Source: Acidobacteriota bacterium (GTDB lineage Bacteria; Acidobacteriota; Thermoanaerobaculia; UBA5066). Taken from it: a stretch of 14,958 nt of DNA. Positions within the stretch are counted from its first letter, which is position 1. Each line of letters begins with the position of its first letter. The position numbers and the translations under genes are program-made. Positions 5,677 to 14,421 of the stretch are shown here, piece by piece. A model generated the notes under the pieces. The model had not been told where the DNA came from. It did not search any database and saw only the letters and a program-made list of their open reading frames with translations. The stretch spans positions 1 to 14,958 of the forward strand of contig JAEUQS010000867.1 in NCBI GenBank assembly GCA_016789625.1, given 5' to 3'.

Positions 5677-8600
5677 ATGCGCTCTTACTGTCACCGGATC
5701 GCCGGGATCGTCCTCGCCAGCTTCGTGGCCGCAAGGCCAGCCGGTGCGCAGACCCCCGTCTACGCACAGGTCAACACGCCGCAGCCCAACAACCTCTCCG
5801 GAGTCACAGACCTCGTTCGCAGGGGCGACATCGCCTATGCCGTCGGTGGCTTCAGCAGCGTCCACTACAAGTCGACCGGCGTCCTGAGCTTCGATCGGAC
5901 CACCGCCCTCTTCGACAACACGTTCCGAGACCTACCCGTTAGCAGGCTGCTCTCGCCCGACGGCACGGGGGGTGTCTACCTCTTTGGGTACGGTCTGGGT
6001 TCGGCTGCTTCGAGGATCTTTCGCCTCTTGCCCTCGGGGGTGCTCGATTCCAACTTCGTGCCACGGTTGCCGACCGGCGCCCTCACATCTTTGACGCTCT
6101 GTGGCGGACGACTGTACGCCGGCGGGAGTTTCTCTCAGATAGACGGCCAGCCTGCGGCAGGACTCGCTTCTCTCGATCCGGCGACCGGCGCGGTGCTCGC
6201 CACGAACTTCGGCCCCCTGGGCGGAAACATCTCTCTTTCGTGCTCTGCGGGCGTCCTCTATATCAGTGGTGGCTTCTCCAGCGTCTCGGGCGAGAGCCGG
6301 GCGGGACTGGCGGCCCTCGATGCGTCCACGGGCAACCTTCTCCCATGGAGCCCCGTCGTGACTCCCCCTGGAGTCACGAGAGCGTGGGCAACGGCCGACC
6401 AAGTCTACCTGACGGGAACCTTCACGTCGGTTGGAGGGGATCCTCGCTCCGGAATCGCCGGCGTCGACCCGGTCACGGCTGCGGTTACGCCGTTCAGCGC
6501 AACCATAGCGGGCGAGTTTCTGAGCGTACGCGCGATCGTGCGTACGGCGACCCGGCTCTGGATCGGGGGTGTATTCGATACGATCAACGGCGTTCCGCGA
6601 CGTTTCCTGGCAGGCCTCGACCCTGTAACAGGCGCGGTCACCGCTCCTGATGCCGGTGTCGCTGTCGGAGGGTTTCAGCCTAGCGCTGGGGTCGACTCGT
6701 TGTGGGTCGACGGCGGGACCATCTACCTCGGAGGAGAGTTCGACCACGTCGGTGGGTTGACGCGGAGACGCCTTGCCGCCGTCGACGAGAACGGCAGCGT
6801 CACACCTTGGAACCCAGGCTTCGCGGAGAATGACCCCGGTTTCTCCGCGAGCGTCGTCGTCTCCGGTACGAATGTCTTCTTCGCCAACGGGGCCGTTTCA
6901 AGCCGCGTCAACGAGACCCCTCGAAACGCGGCGTTCGCGTTCAACGTCGTAACGGGCGAGATTCTCCCTTGGGATCCGCATCTCAAATCCCCACCTAGTA
7001 GTCTCCGGGGGTCCGCGATCGTAGATGACGGCTTGAACCTCTGGATCGGCGGGGTTTTCACGGCGGCTGGCCTGCCCTCACGACCAAAGAAGAATCTTGT
7101 CGCTGTCGATGCCACCCTCGGGCAGCCAGTTTTTTCTTTCGACGAAGGCGCTGCGGTCGTGGGCACGGACCCCGTGATCAGCCTCGCCGTCAATATCGCC
7201 AGCTCGAGGATCTGGGGATCGACCACCTCCAAACTTTTCGGTGTCGTTGCGGTCTCCGGCCTGCCAGTCCCCTCCGGCGTTCCGTCTTTCCCGTCACGCT
7301 TCAAAGAGATCATCGCTCTAGACGGGCAATCGATGTTCGCATTCGGCCCACTCGAGAAAGCGAACCTTGCGACGGGCTCAGTCGTTCCCTGGCCTGTGGG
7401 AGCGGTCAGCTACATCAGGGATATTCAGGTTGCTACGGACGTGTACATAGCTGGAGAGTTCACGTCAGCCGGGGGTACTCCGAGGGACGGGCTCGCCGCA
7501 CTCGACTCCACGACAGGAGCCCTCAGGCCTTGGGCGCCCGCGCTGAGCCGCTCTATTTTGGCGCCTCGCGTCGAGCGCTTGGCATTGGACGGCGAGAGGG
7601 CTATTTTCTGCGGCGAGTTCGACTCCGTAGGTGGTGAATTCCGCTCGGGTGTGGCCGCGGTTCACCGCTCCTCGGGGATCCGTGACCCTTGGTACCCGGT
7701 AGGTCTCTCGTATGGCTGCAACGCGATTCACGCAGCCAACGATCGAGTCGTGATCAGCGGTCCCCTCATGCAGACCACGCCGGCAAACACTTACAAAGGG
7801 CATTACCTCGCCGTGGTCCCCTCGCCCCGAGCCATCGCGGGAACGACCGACATGGGTATCGCGATCTCGGCCAGTCCCGATCCAGGCACGGTGACCGGCT
7901 CGCTGACCTACACCGCTTCCATATCGAACGCAGGTCCTGACGAAAGCTCGCAATCTACGGCGGCCATTTCCTTCGGCTCGGGCGTTCTCATCCAGTCCGT
8001 GTCTGCGTCCCAGGGCGCCTGCGCGTCTAGTACGGGATCCGTTTCCTGCTCTCTCGGCGCACTGACCGCCGGAGGCCAGGCAACCGTCACCGTCGTCGTC
8101 CGACCGCTACAGGCTGGCTCGACGTCCGCGACGGCAACGATCTCGGCCCTCGAAACCGATCCTGTCACCTCCAACAACCAGTCGACCATCACAACGACGG
8201 TCACAGGGACCGGAATCGATTCCGACATTTCCCTGTCCATGACAGCAACGAGCAGCCCCGTGATCCTCGGGAATGGCGTCACCTACCTTCTGACGGTTCG
8301 AAACAATGGCCCCTCTGCGGCGACCGGAGTCATCGTCACCGACCAGTACCCCTCGGAAGTGAACCTGACGAGCGTTACGACACCCCAAGGTTCTTGTAAC
8401 GGAACGAGCCTCATCACGTGCACGATCCCCTCACTCGCCGCGAATTCCCAGGTCGTGATTCAGTTCGACGGCACCTCGACCGCAGCGGGCACCGCCCTCA
8501 ACCAGGCCAACGTCTATTCCAACAGCTCGGACCCTGCGCCTTCGAACAATGCGGCTTTCGCGTCGACGAACGTCGTCCTCCCCGGTGCCAATCTTTCGGT

Positions 8601-11403
8601 CGCGATGTCGGCCACCACACCGGCTGTCGCTCAGGGCCAGACGATCACGTACACGATTGAAGTGTTCAATGCGGGCCCGAGCGTGGCGAACAACACCGTT
8701 CTGACGAGCGCCGTTCCACCAGGCGCCATGGCCATCAGTGTGACGGCGTCGGTCGGAAGCTGCTCCGTCGGCGGTACGATCAACTGTACTCTGGGAGCCC
8801 TCGGGAGCGGGAGCACGGCTTTCGTGACGATCGTCCTTCGTGCGGACCAACAGGGTACTTTGACGACCACTGCCTCGGTGTTTTCGGCCGCCAACGACCC
8901 GGACCCTTCGGACAACCTCGCAGGAGCTTCTGTTTCGGTGGGACCGCCCGGCGCCGCCCTCGCCGAGCTCGCAATCAGCCTGACGGCAACCCCCGCTTCG
9001 TCCGGCACCAACCTCCCCATCACCTACACTGCGACCGCGACCAACGCCGGGCCCGATGCCGCAGTCGCGACAAGCATCGTTCTCACGGTCCCGCCGGCTG
9101 CCTCCGTGGGTAGTGTGACGACCACGGCTGGCTCGTGCGCGGGGTCGAACCCGATCACCTGCACGATTCCGAGTTTCGCAAACGGAGCCTCGGCGACGAT
9201 CACCGTGGTTCTGACGGTCCCGGATCCCGGTCTCGCGACCGTGACGGCGTCGATCAGCTCCGCCGCCGGCGATCTGGTTCCCGGGAACAACACCGCTACC
9301 GCATCGGTAACCGTTGTAACGGGAGCCGACCTGGGGCTCACCGTCGTCGACTCCGCAGACCCGGTCGCGCTCGGTTCGACCTTCTCGTACACCATTTCCG
9401 TCACGAACAACGGTCCCCTCGACGCCACGGCCGTGACAGTTTCAGACCCTCTTCCTGTCGGGACGACCTTCGTTTCGGCGTCGACCACAGTAGGCAGCTG
9501 CTCTGGCACCTCGATGGTGGTGTGCAGCTTGGGTTCCCTCGCGAAGGGCGCAGCGGGCACGGTGACGATCACGGTGACCGCGACCGGCTCGGGCACGATC
9601 ACGAACACCGCGAGCGTCACGGGTGCGGAGCCCGACCCGGTCCCCTCGAACGACACCGCGAGCGCCACGACCCGCGTGGGCTCGCTGCCCGAGCTGCGCC
9701 TTACGAAGTCCCACACCGGTAACTTCACCGCCGGCGCGAACGGCACGTTCACGCTCACCCTCGCGAACCAGGGCACGGCGGCGAACGGTTTCGCCGGCGC
9801 GCCCATCCAGATCGCCAGCATCGCGAACTCCCGCTTCGGCAACGATTGGACGCTCGACGGGCTCAACATGCTGAAGACCCGCCAGAAGCTGCTCGCGACC
9901 TCCAACTTCGGAGTGGGAGGCACCGTCCCGAGGCCCGTCGCGATCTCCGACGTCTTCGCCGCGAAGGGCTCGATCTCCAAGGCCGCGCTCTCCGGGTACG
10001 ACGCCCTCTTCATCGGCTATTTCAACGACGGCTCGGCGAACACGTTCACCGCGGCCGAGCTCCTCGCCATGAAGGAGTGGGTGACCGACGGCGGCTCGAT
10101 CCTCGTGAGCTGCGACAACTTCGATCACGACAACGTCTGCAACGCGTTCGGCTATCCCGCGCTCGCGACGCTCGACATCGCGAACCCCATGACGCCCACC
10201 GCCCTCGGCACGGCGCACCCCGCATTCAGCGGCCCGTTCGGCCCCGTCGCCAGCTTCTCCGGCTACCAGACGATCGGCTTCTTCTACTCCTCCGTGGGGG
10301 CCGACGTCCTCGCCCGCGACCCCAATGGGACGCCCGTCGTGCTCGAAAAGGCCTACGGCCAGGGCAAGGTCGTGTTCCTTTCTGACGTCGACTTCATCTC
10401 CACGGCCGCGACCTCGGGCACGGGCATCTCGAGCGGTAACGACCGCCTCCTCGCGAACCTCTTCGCCCATGCCGGCCGCGCCGGCACGATCCACGTGGGC
10501 GACACGCTCCCGGCCGGGCTCTCCTTCGTCTCGGCCGCGGGCACCGGATGGAATTGCACCGGCCAGGGCCAGACCGTCGGCTGCAACTTCACGGGCGCGC
10601 TCGCGCCCAGCGCCTCCTCGTCGATCACCGTGACCACCGCCGTCGCTCCCGGCGCCACGAGCTCCCTCACCAACCGCGCCGTGATGAGCGCCTACGGCGA
10701 CACCGATCCCACGAACAACGTCGCGATCGACACCGTGTCCCTCGCGGGCGGCGCCGCCGTGCCGAGCGTGAACCTCGTGGTCCCGGCCAAGGGCCCGACG
10801 GCCGGCGGCACGGCCGTCACGATCTACGGCTCCAACTTCGACGCCGGCGCGACCGTGCGCTTCGCCGGAAACCCGGCCACCGGCGTCACCGTCGTCAACG
10901 CCACCACGATCACCGCCACGACGCCGGCCGGTCCCCAGGGCCCCGTGGACGTGAGCGTCACGAACCCCAGCACCACCTCGTTCAGCCGCCCCTCGGCGTT
11001 CCTGTACGAGGCGCCCGTCGTGCCGACCCAGCTCTACACGCTCGTCCCGTGCCGCCTCGTGGACACGCGCGGAGCGGTGGGCCCGTATGGGGGCCCGGCC
11101 CTCTCGGCCAACCAGACCCGCACGTTCGCGCTCTCGGGCAACTGCGGCATCCCGGCCGACGCCGTCGCGCTCTCCCTCAACCTCACCGTTCTCAACGCCA
11201 CGACAGGCGGCGAGATCGTCCTCGCTCCGGCGGGCATCTCGACCCCCGGCACGTCGGCTTCCAGCTTCCGGGCGGGCTCGACCCGGGCGAACAACACCCT
11301 CATGCCCGTGAACGGGCAGCCGCTGGGCTCTCTCTCCGTCACGGCGAAGATCCCCTCCGGCACCGTCGAGGTCGTCATCGACGTGAACGGCTACTTCAAG
11401 TAG
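5677..11403 (+). CDS. giant secreted repeat protein: propeller repeats, DUF11, nested GATase-like domain, TIG, C-terminal module
   Basis: Predicted extracellular or surface protein of 1908 residues; function unknown. ATG 5677 is chosen because AAGGAG precedes it and a signal peptide begins there (MRSYCHRIAGIVLASFVAA, cleavage after AGA at residue 24); the frame is open further upstream, but only as antisense of the FKBP gene. Order: about 14 propeller-like repeats with GGxFxSVGG and LAALDPxTG cores (54-708); five complete DUF11 repeats (724-1335); a sixth DUF11 split into 1337-1371 and 1603-1690 around a GATase/DUF4350-like insert (1372-1602); an IPT/TIG domain (about 1697-1778); and a C-terminal module with LVPCRLVDTR and DVNGYF (1784-1908). 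No LPXTG, PEP-CTERM or transmembrane anchor is visible. Codon usage changes sharply near 9540. DUF11 and TIG domains are usually adhesive or structural, so a surface-adhesion role is plausible but unproven. A terminator-like hairpin follows. Confidence 0.9.
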   Translation: MRSYCHRIAGIVLASFVAARPAGAQTPVYAQVNTPQPNNLSGVTDLVRRGDIAYAVGGFSSVHYKSTGVLSFDRTTALFDNTFRDLPVSRLLSPDGTGGVYLFGYGLGSAASRIFRLLPSGVLDSNFVPRLPTGALTSLTLCGGRLYAGGSFSQIDGQPAAGLASLDPATGAVLATNFGPLGGNISLSCSAGVLYISGGFSSVSGESRAGLAALDASTGNLLPWSPVVTPPGVTRAWATADQVYLTGTFTSVGGDPRSGIAGVDPVTAAVTPFSATIAGEFLSVRAIVRTATRLWIGGVFDTINGVPRRFLAGLDPVTGAVTAPDAGVAVGGFQPSAGVDSLWVDGGTIYLGGEFDHVGGLTRRRLAAVDENGSVTPWNPGFAENDPGFSASVVVSGTNVFFANGAVSSRVNETPRNAAFAFNVVTGEILPWDPHLKSPPSSLRGSAIVDDGLNLWIGGVFTAAGLPSRPKKNLVAVDATLGQPVFSFDEGAAVVGTDPVISLAVNIASSRIWGSTTSKLFGVVAVSGLPVPSGVPSFPSRFKEIIALDGQSMFAFGPLEKANLATGSVVPWPVGAVSYIRDIQVATDVYIAGEFTSAGGTPRDGLAALDSTTGALRPWAPALSRSILAPRVERLALDGERAIFCGEFDSVGGEFRSGVAAVHRSSGIRDPWYPVGLSYGCNAIHAANDRVVISGPLMQTTPANTYKGHYLAVVPSPRAIAGTTDMGIAISASPDPGTVTGSLTYTASISNAGPDESSQSTAAISFGSGVLIQSVSASQGACASSTGSVSCSLGALTAGGQATVTVVVRPLQAGSTSATATISALETDPVTSNNQSTITTTVTGTGIDSDISLSMTATSSPVILGNGVTYLLTVRNNGPSAATGVIVTDQYPSEVNLTSVTTPQGSCNGTSLITCTIPSLAANSQVVIQFDGTSTAAGTALNQANVYSNSSDPAPSNNAAFASTNVVLPGANLSVAMSATTPAVAQGQTITYTIEVFNAGPSVANNTVLTSAVPPGAMAISVTASVGSCSVGGTINCTLGALGSGSTAFVTIVLRADQQGTLTTTASVFSAANDPDPSDNLAGASVSVGPPGAALAELAISLTATPASSGTNLPITYTATATNAGPDAAVATSIVLTVPPAASVGSVTTTAGSCAGSNPITCTIPSFANGASATITVVLTVPDPGLATVTASISSAAGDLVPGNNTATASVTVVTGADLGLTVVDSADPVALGSTFSYTISVTNNGPLDATAVTVSDPLPVGTTFVSASTTVGSCSGTSMVVCSLGSLAKGAAGTVTITVTATGSGTITNTASVTGAEPDPVPSNDTASATTRVGSLPELRLTKSHTGNFTAGANGTFTLTLANQGTAANGFAGAPIQIASIANSRFGNDWTLDGLNMLKTRQKLLATSNFGVGGTVPRPVAISDVFAAKGSISKAALSGYDALFIGYFNDGSANTFTAAELLAMKEWVTDGGSILVSCDNFDHDNVCNAFGYPALATLDIANPMTPTALGTAHPAFSGPFGPVASFSGYQTIGFFYSSVGADVLARDPNGTPVVLEKAYGQGKVVFLSDVDFISTAATSGTGISSGNDRLLANLFAHAGRAGTIHVGDTLPAGLSFVSAAGTGWNCTGQGQTVGCNFTGALAPSASSSITVTTAVAPGATSSLTNRAVMSAYGDTDPTNNVAIDTVSLAGGAAVPSVNLVVPAKGPTAGGTAVTIYGSNFDAGATVRFAGNPATGVTVVNATTITATTPAGPQGPVDVSVTNPSTTSFSRPSAFLYEAPVVPTQLYTLVPCRLVDTRGAVGPYGGPALSANQTRTFALSGNCGIPADAVALSLNLTVLNATTGGEIVLAPAGISTPGTSASSFRAGSTRANNTLMPVNGQPLGSLSVTAKIPSGTVEVVIDVNGYFK
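5836..7800 (+). repeat. about 14 propeller-like repeats within the giant protein
   Basis: Units start near residues 54, 101, 147, 194, 244, 293, 349, 400, 455, 511, 552, 589, 643 and 691, mostly 46-56 residues apart. The best preserved share a strand such as LYAGGSF or VYIAGEF, then xSVGGxxRxGLAALD, then TGAVxPWxP. Units 2, 10, 11 and 14 are degenerate. The pattern resembles delta-60/DUF5122 beta-propeller repeats. Fourteen blades would suit two seven-bladed propellers, which is inference. Confidence 0.65.
7846..9681 (+). repeat. five tandem DUF11 repeats
   Basis: Five beta-sandwich repeats of about 119-125 residues begin near residues 724, 849, 970, 1096 and 1216. Each has an N-terminal strand like LSVAMSAT, a TYTxxVxNxGP core, a Cys pair 8-9 residues apart preceded mostly by GSC or GAC, a SLGxL or TIPSL strand, and an end of the form DPxPSNNxAxA. 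This is the classic DUF11 (conserved repeat) signature of bacterial surface proteins. Confidence 0.85.
9790..10482 (+). other. GATase/DUF4350-like domain inserted inside the sixth DUF11 repeat
   Basis: Residues 1372-1602 interrupt a DUF11 domain between LANQGTAANG and GTIHVGDTLPAGLSF, which would join into a normal DUF11 sequence without them. The insert shows a Rossmann-like pattern: GYDALFIGY (1440-1448), then a helix and strand ending MKEWVTDGGSILVSCDN, HPAFSGPFG near 1514-1522, GQGKVVFLSDVDFIS near 1561-1575, and a closing helix NDRLLANLFAHAG. This resembles class I glutamine-amidotransferase-like folds (ThuA, DUF4350). No clear catalytic Cys-His-Glu triad was identified, so a binding rather than enzymatic role is possible. 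Confidence 0.6.
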
Positions 11404-11414
11404 ACGGACGGATC

Positions 11415-11444
11415 GCGGGAGGCGCTTCGAACGGCGCCTCCCGC
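11415..11444 (+). terminator. hairpin after the giant protein gene
   Basis: GCGGGAGGCGC (11415-11425) and GCGCCTCCCGC (11434-11444) form a perfect 11-base stem with an 8-base loop, starting 12 bases after the TAG at 11401-11403. Only a weak T-containing stretch (ACCACTTTC) follows, so termination may be partial, with some read-through into the M16 gene. Confidence 0.6.
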
Positions 11445-11450
11445 ACCACT

Positions 11451-11470
11451 TTCACGCATACTTCACGCAT
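11451..11470 (+). repeat. TTCACGCAT direct repeat upstream of the M16 peptidase gene
   Basis: The 9-mer TTCACGCAT occurs at 11451-11459 and again at 11462-11470, with an 11-base start-to-start spacing of about one helical turn. It lies 26 bases before the M16 start codon, between the terminator and the ribosome-binding site, and could be a regulator-binding site. No good -35/-10 pair was found around it. Confidence 0.35.
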
Positions 11471-11495
11471 TGCGGTTCTCGATGAGAGGTAATCG

Positions 11496-14414
11496 ATGCG
11501 TGGTTTCCTTGTGGCCCGGCCCGCCCTCCGGGTGCTCCCCCTGCTCCTCGCGGGCGCTCTCGCCCTTCCGCTGATGGCCGCCGCGAAGAAGAAGGCTCCC
11601 GCGAAGCCGGCGAAGGCCTCGCTCGCGGCCCCGGCGAAGACCCCGCCAGTCGCGCCGAAGACCGGCGATCTCCTCCCGTTCAAGGCGGAACGCAAGACCC
11701 TCGCGAACGGCCTCGAGGTTCTCGTGGTGCCCACGGGCCTCCCCAACATCGTCTCCATCCAGATCCCGGTGCAGACGGGCTCGCGCAACGAGGTGGAGGC
11801 CGGGAAGACGGGCTTCGCCCACTTCTTCGAGCACATGATGTACCGGGGCACGAAGACGATGACCCCGGCCCAGTACCAGGAGATCCTCACGAAGGCCGGC
11901 GCGCGCGACAACGCCTACACCACCGACGACTACACGAACTACCACCTCACGTTCGCGAAGGAAGACCTCGAGACGATGCTGCGGCTCGAGGCCGACCGCT
12001 TCCAGAACCTCTCCTACGAGGAGTCCGCGTTCAAGACGGAAGCGCGAGCCGTTCTCGGCGAGTACAACAAGAACGCCTCCGAGCCCATCAACAAGCTCGA
12101 CGAGGTCATCCGGAATACGGCTTACTCCACCCACACGTACAAGCACACGACGATGGGCTTCCTCAAGGACGTCGAGGACATGCCCAACCAGTTCGCGTAC
12201 TCGAAGGTGTTCTTCGACCGCTGGTACCGGCCCGAGTACACGACCGTGATCGTCGCGGGCGACGTCGTGCCCGCCCAGGTCTTCAAGCTCGTCGAGAAGT
12301 ACTGGGGCGGCTGGAAGCGCGGCTCCTTCAAGGTCGCGATCCCCGAGGAGCCCGCGGCCAGGGGCGCCAAGGCCGTCCACGTCCCGTGGGACGCGCCCAC
12401 CCTGCCGTGGGTGACCGTGTCGTTCCCCGGCCCGGCGTTCTCCGAGACCGACAAGACCTGCGCGGCGGCGGACCTCCTCGTGGACCTCTGGTTCGGCGAG
12501 ACCTCCGACCTCTACAAGAAGCTCGTCGAGAGCGAGCAGAAGATCGACCGCCTCTACGCGTTCGCGCCCCGCAACGCCGACCCCGATCTCATCCAGGTAT
12601 TCGCGCGCCTCAAGAAGCCGGAAGACGCGCTCTTCGTGCGCGACCAGATCCTGAAGACGGTGGCTCGCGCCAAGGCCGAGCTCCTCCCCGAGGAAAGGGT
12701 CGCGGCGGCCAAGAAGAACGCGCGCTACGGGCTCCTGCGCGGCCTCGACACCACGGAGAAGATCGCCGGCCTCCTCGCCCGGTTCGTGCGCTACCGCCGC
12801 TCGTTCGACTCGCTGAACGCCTACTACCGCGTCTTCGGCGAGCTGACGCCCCAGGACCTCCAGGCCGTGGCGCGCCGCTTCTTCGTGGACGACGGGCTCG
12901 TCTTCGCCTCGCTCTCGCAGAAGCCTCTCGCGAAGGAGGTCGCGGCGCTGCCGAAGCTCGCGACGTTCGCGCCGCGGGAGGAGACGGCCGCGCTCGACCT
13001 CGTGGTGCGCAAGGGCCCGTCTCCGCAGATCGTCGTGAAGCTCCTGTTCCAGGCGGGCTCCGCGCGGGATCCCCGCGGCAAGGAGGGCCTGGCCTCTCTC
13101 TCCGCCGCCATGGTCACCGAGGGCGGCTCGGGCGAGAAGCGGAACGACGAGATCACCCGGGCTCTCTTCCCCATGGCGGCCAGCTTCTCGGCCCAGGTCG
13201 ACAAGGAGATGGCGACGCTCACGGCCGTCGTCCACAAGGACAACTGGGAGCCCTTCTTCGACCTCGTGCTGCCCGTGCTCACCGATCCCGGCCTCCGCGA
13301 CGACGATTTCAAGCGGCTGCGGGACAGCCAGAGGAACGGCCTGGTACAGGACCTTCGCGAGAGCAACGACGAGGAGCTCGGCAAGGAGCGCCTCCAGGGC
13401 AACGTGTTCGCGGGAACGCCGTACGCGCATCCGCCGCTCGGCACCGTGGCCGGCATCGACGCGCTCACGCTCGAGGACGTCAAGGGGTTCCTCGCCTCGC
13501 AGTACACGCGGAAGAACCTGACCGTCGGAATCTCGGGCGACGTGCCCGACGCGCTCGTCTCACGCCTGTCCAAGGAGCTCGCGAAGCTCCCCGAGGGGGC
13601 GGCTCCCGAGCCCATCCGGATCACGCCCGTGAAGCCCCTGGGCCTCGAGGTCGAGATCGTGGAGAAGGAGACCCGGGCGACGGCGATCTCGATCGGCCAT
13701 CCCATCGAGGTCACGCGGTCGCATCCCGACTTCGCCGCCCTCTCGGTGGCCCGCGCGTGGCTCGGCGAGCACCGCTCTTCGATGGCGCGGCTCTTCCAGA
13801 CGATCCGCGAGGTGCGCGGGATGAACTACGGCGACTACGCGTACATCGAGGCGTTCCCGCGCGGGATGTACCAGTTCGTGCCCGACGCGAACCTCGCGCG
13901 GCGCGCACAGCTCTTCGAGATCTGGGTGCGTCCGGTCCCGCCGGAGAAGGCCGCGTTCACGCTGCGGCTCGCGCTCCACGAGCTCTCGCAGCTCGTCGCG
14001 AACGGCCTTTCCGAGGCCGACTTCCAGGCCACGCGCTCGTACCTCATGAAAAGCGTCTACCTCCTCACGGCCACGCAGGACCACGACCTCGGCTACGCGC
14101 TCGACTCGAAGTGGTACGGCATGAACGAGTACACCACCACGATGCGCGAGCGCCTCGCGAAGCTCACCCGGGACGATGTGAACCGCGCGATCCGGAAGCA
14201 CCTCACCGCGCGCGACCTCTCGATCGTGTTCGTCACGAAGGACGCTCAGGCGCTCTCCGCGGCGCTGCTTTCGGCCGGCCCCGCGACGATCACGTACGAC
14301 GCGCCGAAGCCTCCGGAGGTGCTGGAGGAGGACAAGCGTGTCGGGGCGATCCCGCTGTCCCTCACCCCCGAGGCCATCCGCGTCACGAAGGTGACGGACG
14401 TCTTCGGGCGGTGA
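11496..14414 (+). CDS. exported M16 family zinc metallopeptidase (two fused halves)
   Basis: Periplasmic or secreted protease of 972 residues that likely degrades peptides or small proteins in an enclosed chamber, as M16 enzymes do. A signal peptide (residues 1-30, ending LPLMAAA) is followed by a Lys/Ala/Pro-rich linker. The first half (about 65-485) carries the inverted zinc motif H109-F-F-E112-H113 and the third ligand Glu189 exactly 76 residues later. The second half (about 495-925) repeats the fold, but the aligned positions are Ser534, Ala537 and Ala538, so it is catalytically dead. It supplies an Arg/Tyr segment (REVRGMNYGDYAY, 771-783) of the type that closes the active site. The length fits single-chain M16 proteins with four domains. 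ATG 11496 has AGAGG seven bases upstream. It follows the giant protein by 92 bases, with a terminator-like hairpin between, so it is probably a separate unit. Confidence 0.95.
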   Translation: MRGFLVARPALRVLPLLLAGALALPLMAAAKKKAPAKPAKASLAAPAKTPPVAPKTGDLLPFKAERKTLANGLEVLVVPTGLPNIVSIQIPVQTGSRNEVEAGKTGFAHFFEHMMYRGTKTMTPAQYQEILTKAGARDNAYTTDDYTNYHLTFAKEDLETMLRLEADRFQNLSYEESAFKTEARAVLGEYNKNASEPINKLDEVIRNTAYSTHTYKHTTMGFLKDVEDMPNQFAYSKVFFDRWYRPEYTTVIVAGDVVPAQVFKLVEKYWGGWKRGSFKVAIPEEPAARGAKAVHVPWDAPTLPWVTVSFPGPAFSETDKTCAAADLLVDLWFGETSDLYKKLVESEQKIDRLYAFAPRNADPDLIQVFARLKKPEDALFVRDQILKTVARAKAELLPEERVAAAKKNARYGLLRGLDTTEKIAGLLARFVRYRRSFDSLNAYYRVFGELTPQDLQAVARRFFVDDGLVFASLSQKPLAKEVAALPKLATFAPREETAALDLVVRKGPSPQIVVKLLFQAGSARDPRGKEGLASLSAAMVTEGGSGEKRNDEITRALFPMAASFSAQVDKEMATLTAVVHKDNWEPFFDLVLPVLTDPGLRDDDFKRLRDSQRNGLVQDLRESNDEELGKERLQGNVFAGTPYAHPPLGTVAGIDALTLEDVKGFLASQYTRKNLTVGISGDVPDALVSRLSKELAKLPEGAAPEPIRITPVKPLGLEVEIVEKETRATAISIGHPIEVTRSHPDFAALSVARAWLGEHRSSMARLFQTIREVRGMNYGDYAYIEAFPRGMYQFVPDANLARRAQLFEIWVRPVPPEKAAFTLRLALHELSQLVANGLSEADFQATRSYLMKSVYLLTATQDHDLGYALDSKWYGMNEYTTTMRERLAKLTRDDVNRAIRKHLTARDLSIVFVTKDAQALSAALLSAGPATITYDAPKPPEVLEEDKRVGAIPLSLTPEAIRVTKVTDVFGR

Positions 14415-14421
14415 GCCGGGA

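Noticed and set aside
11463..13430. 655-residue minus-strand open frame
   Set aside because: It is antisense to the M16 peptidase, which has complete catalytic motifs; the antisense product looks like a codon-bias shadow.
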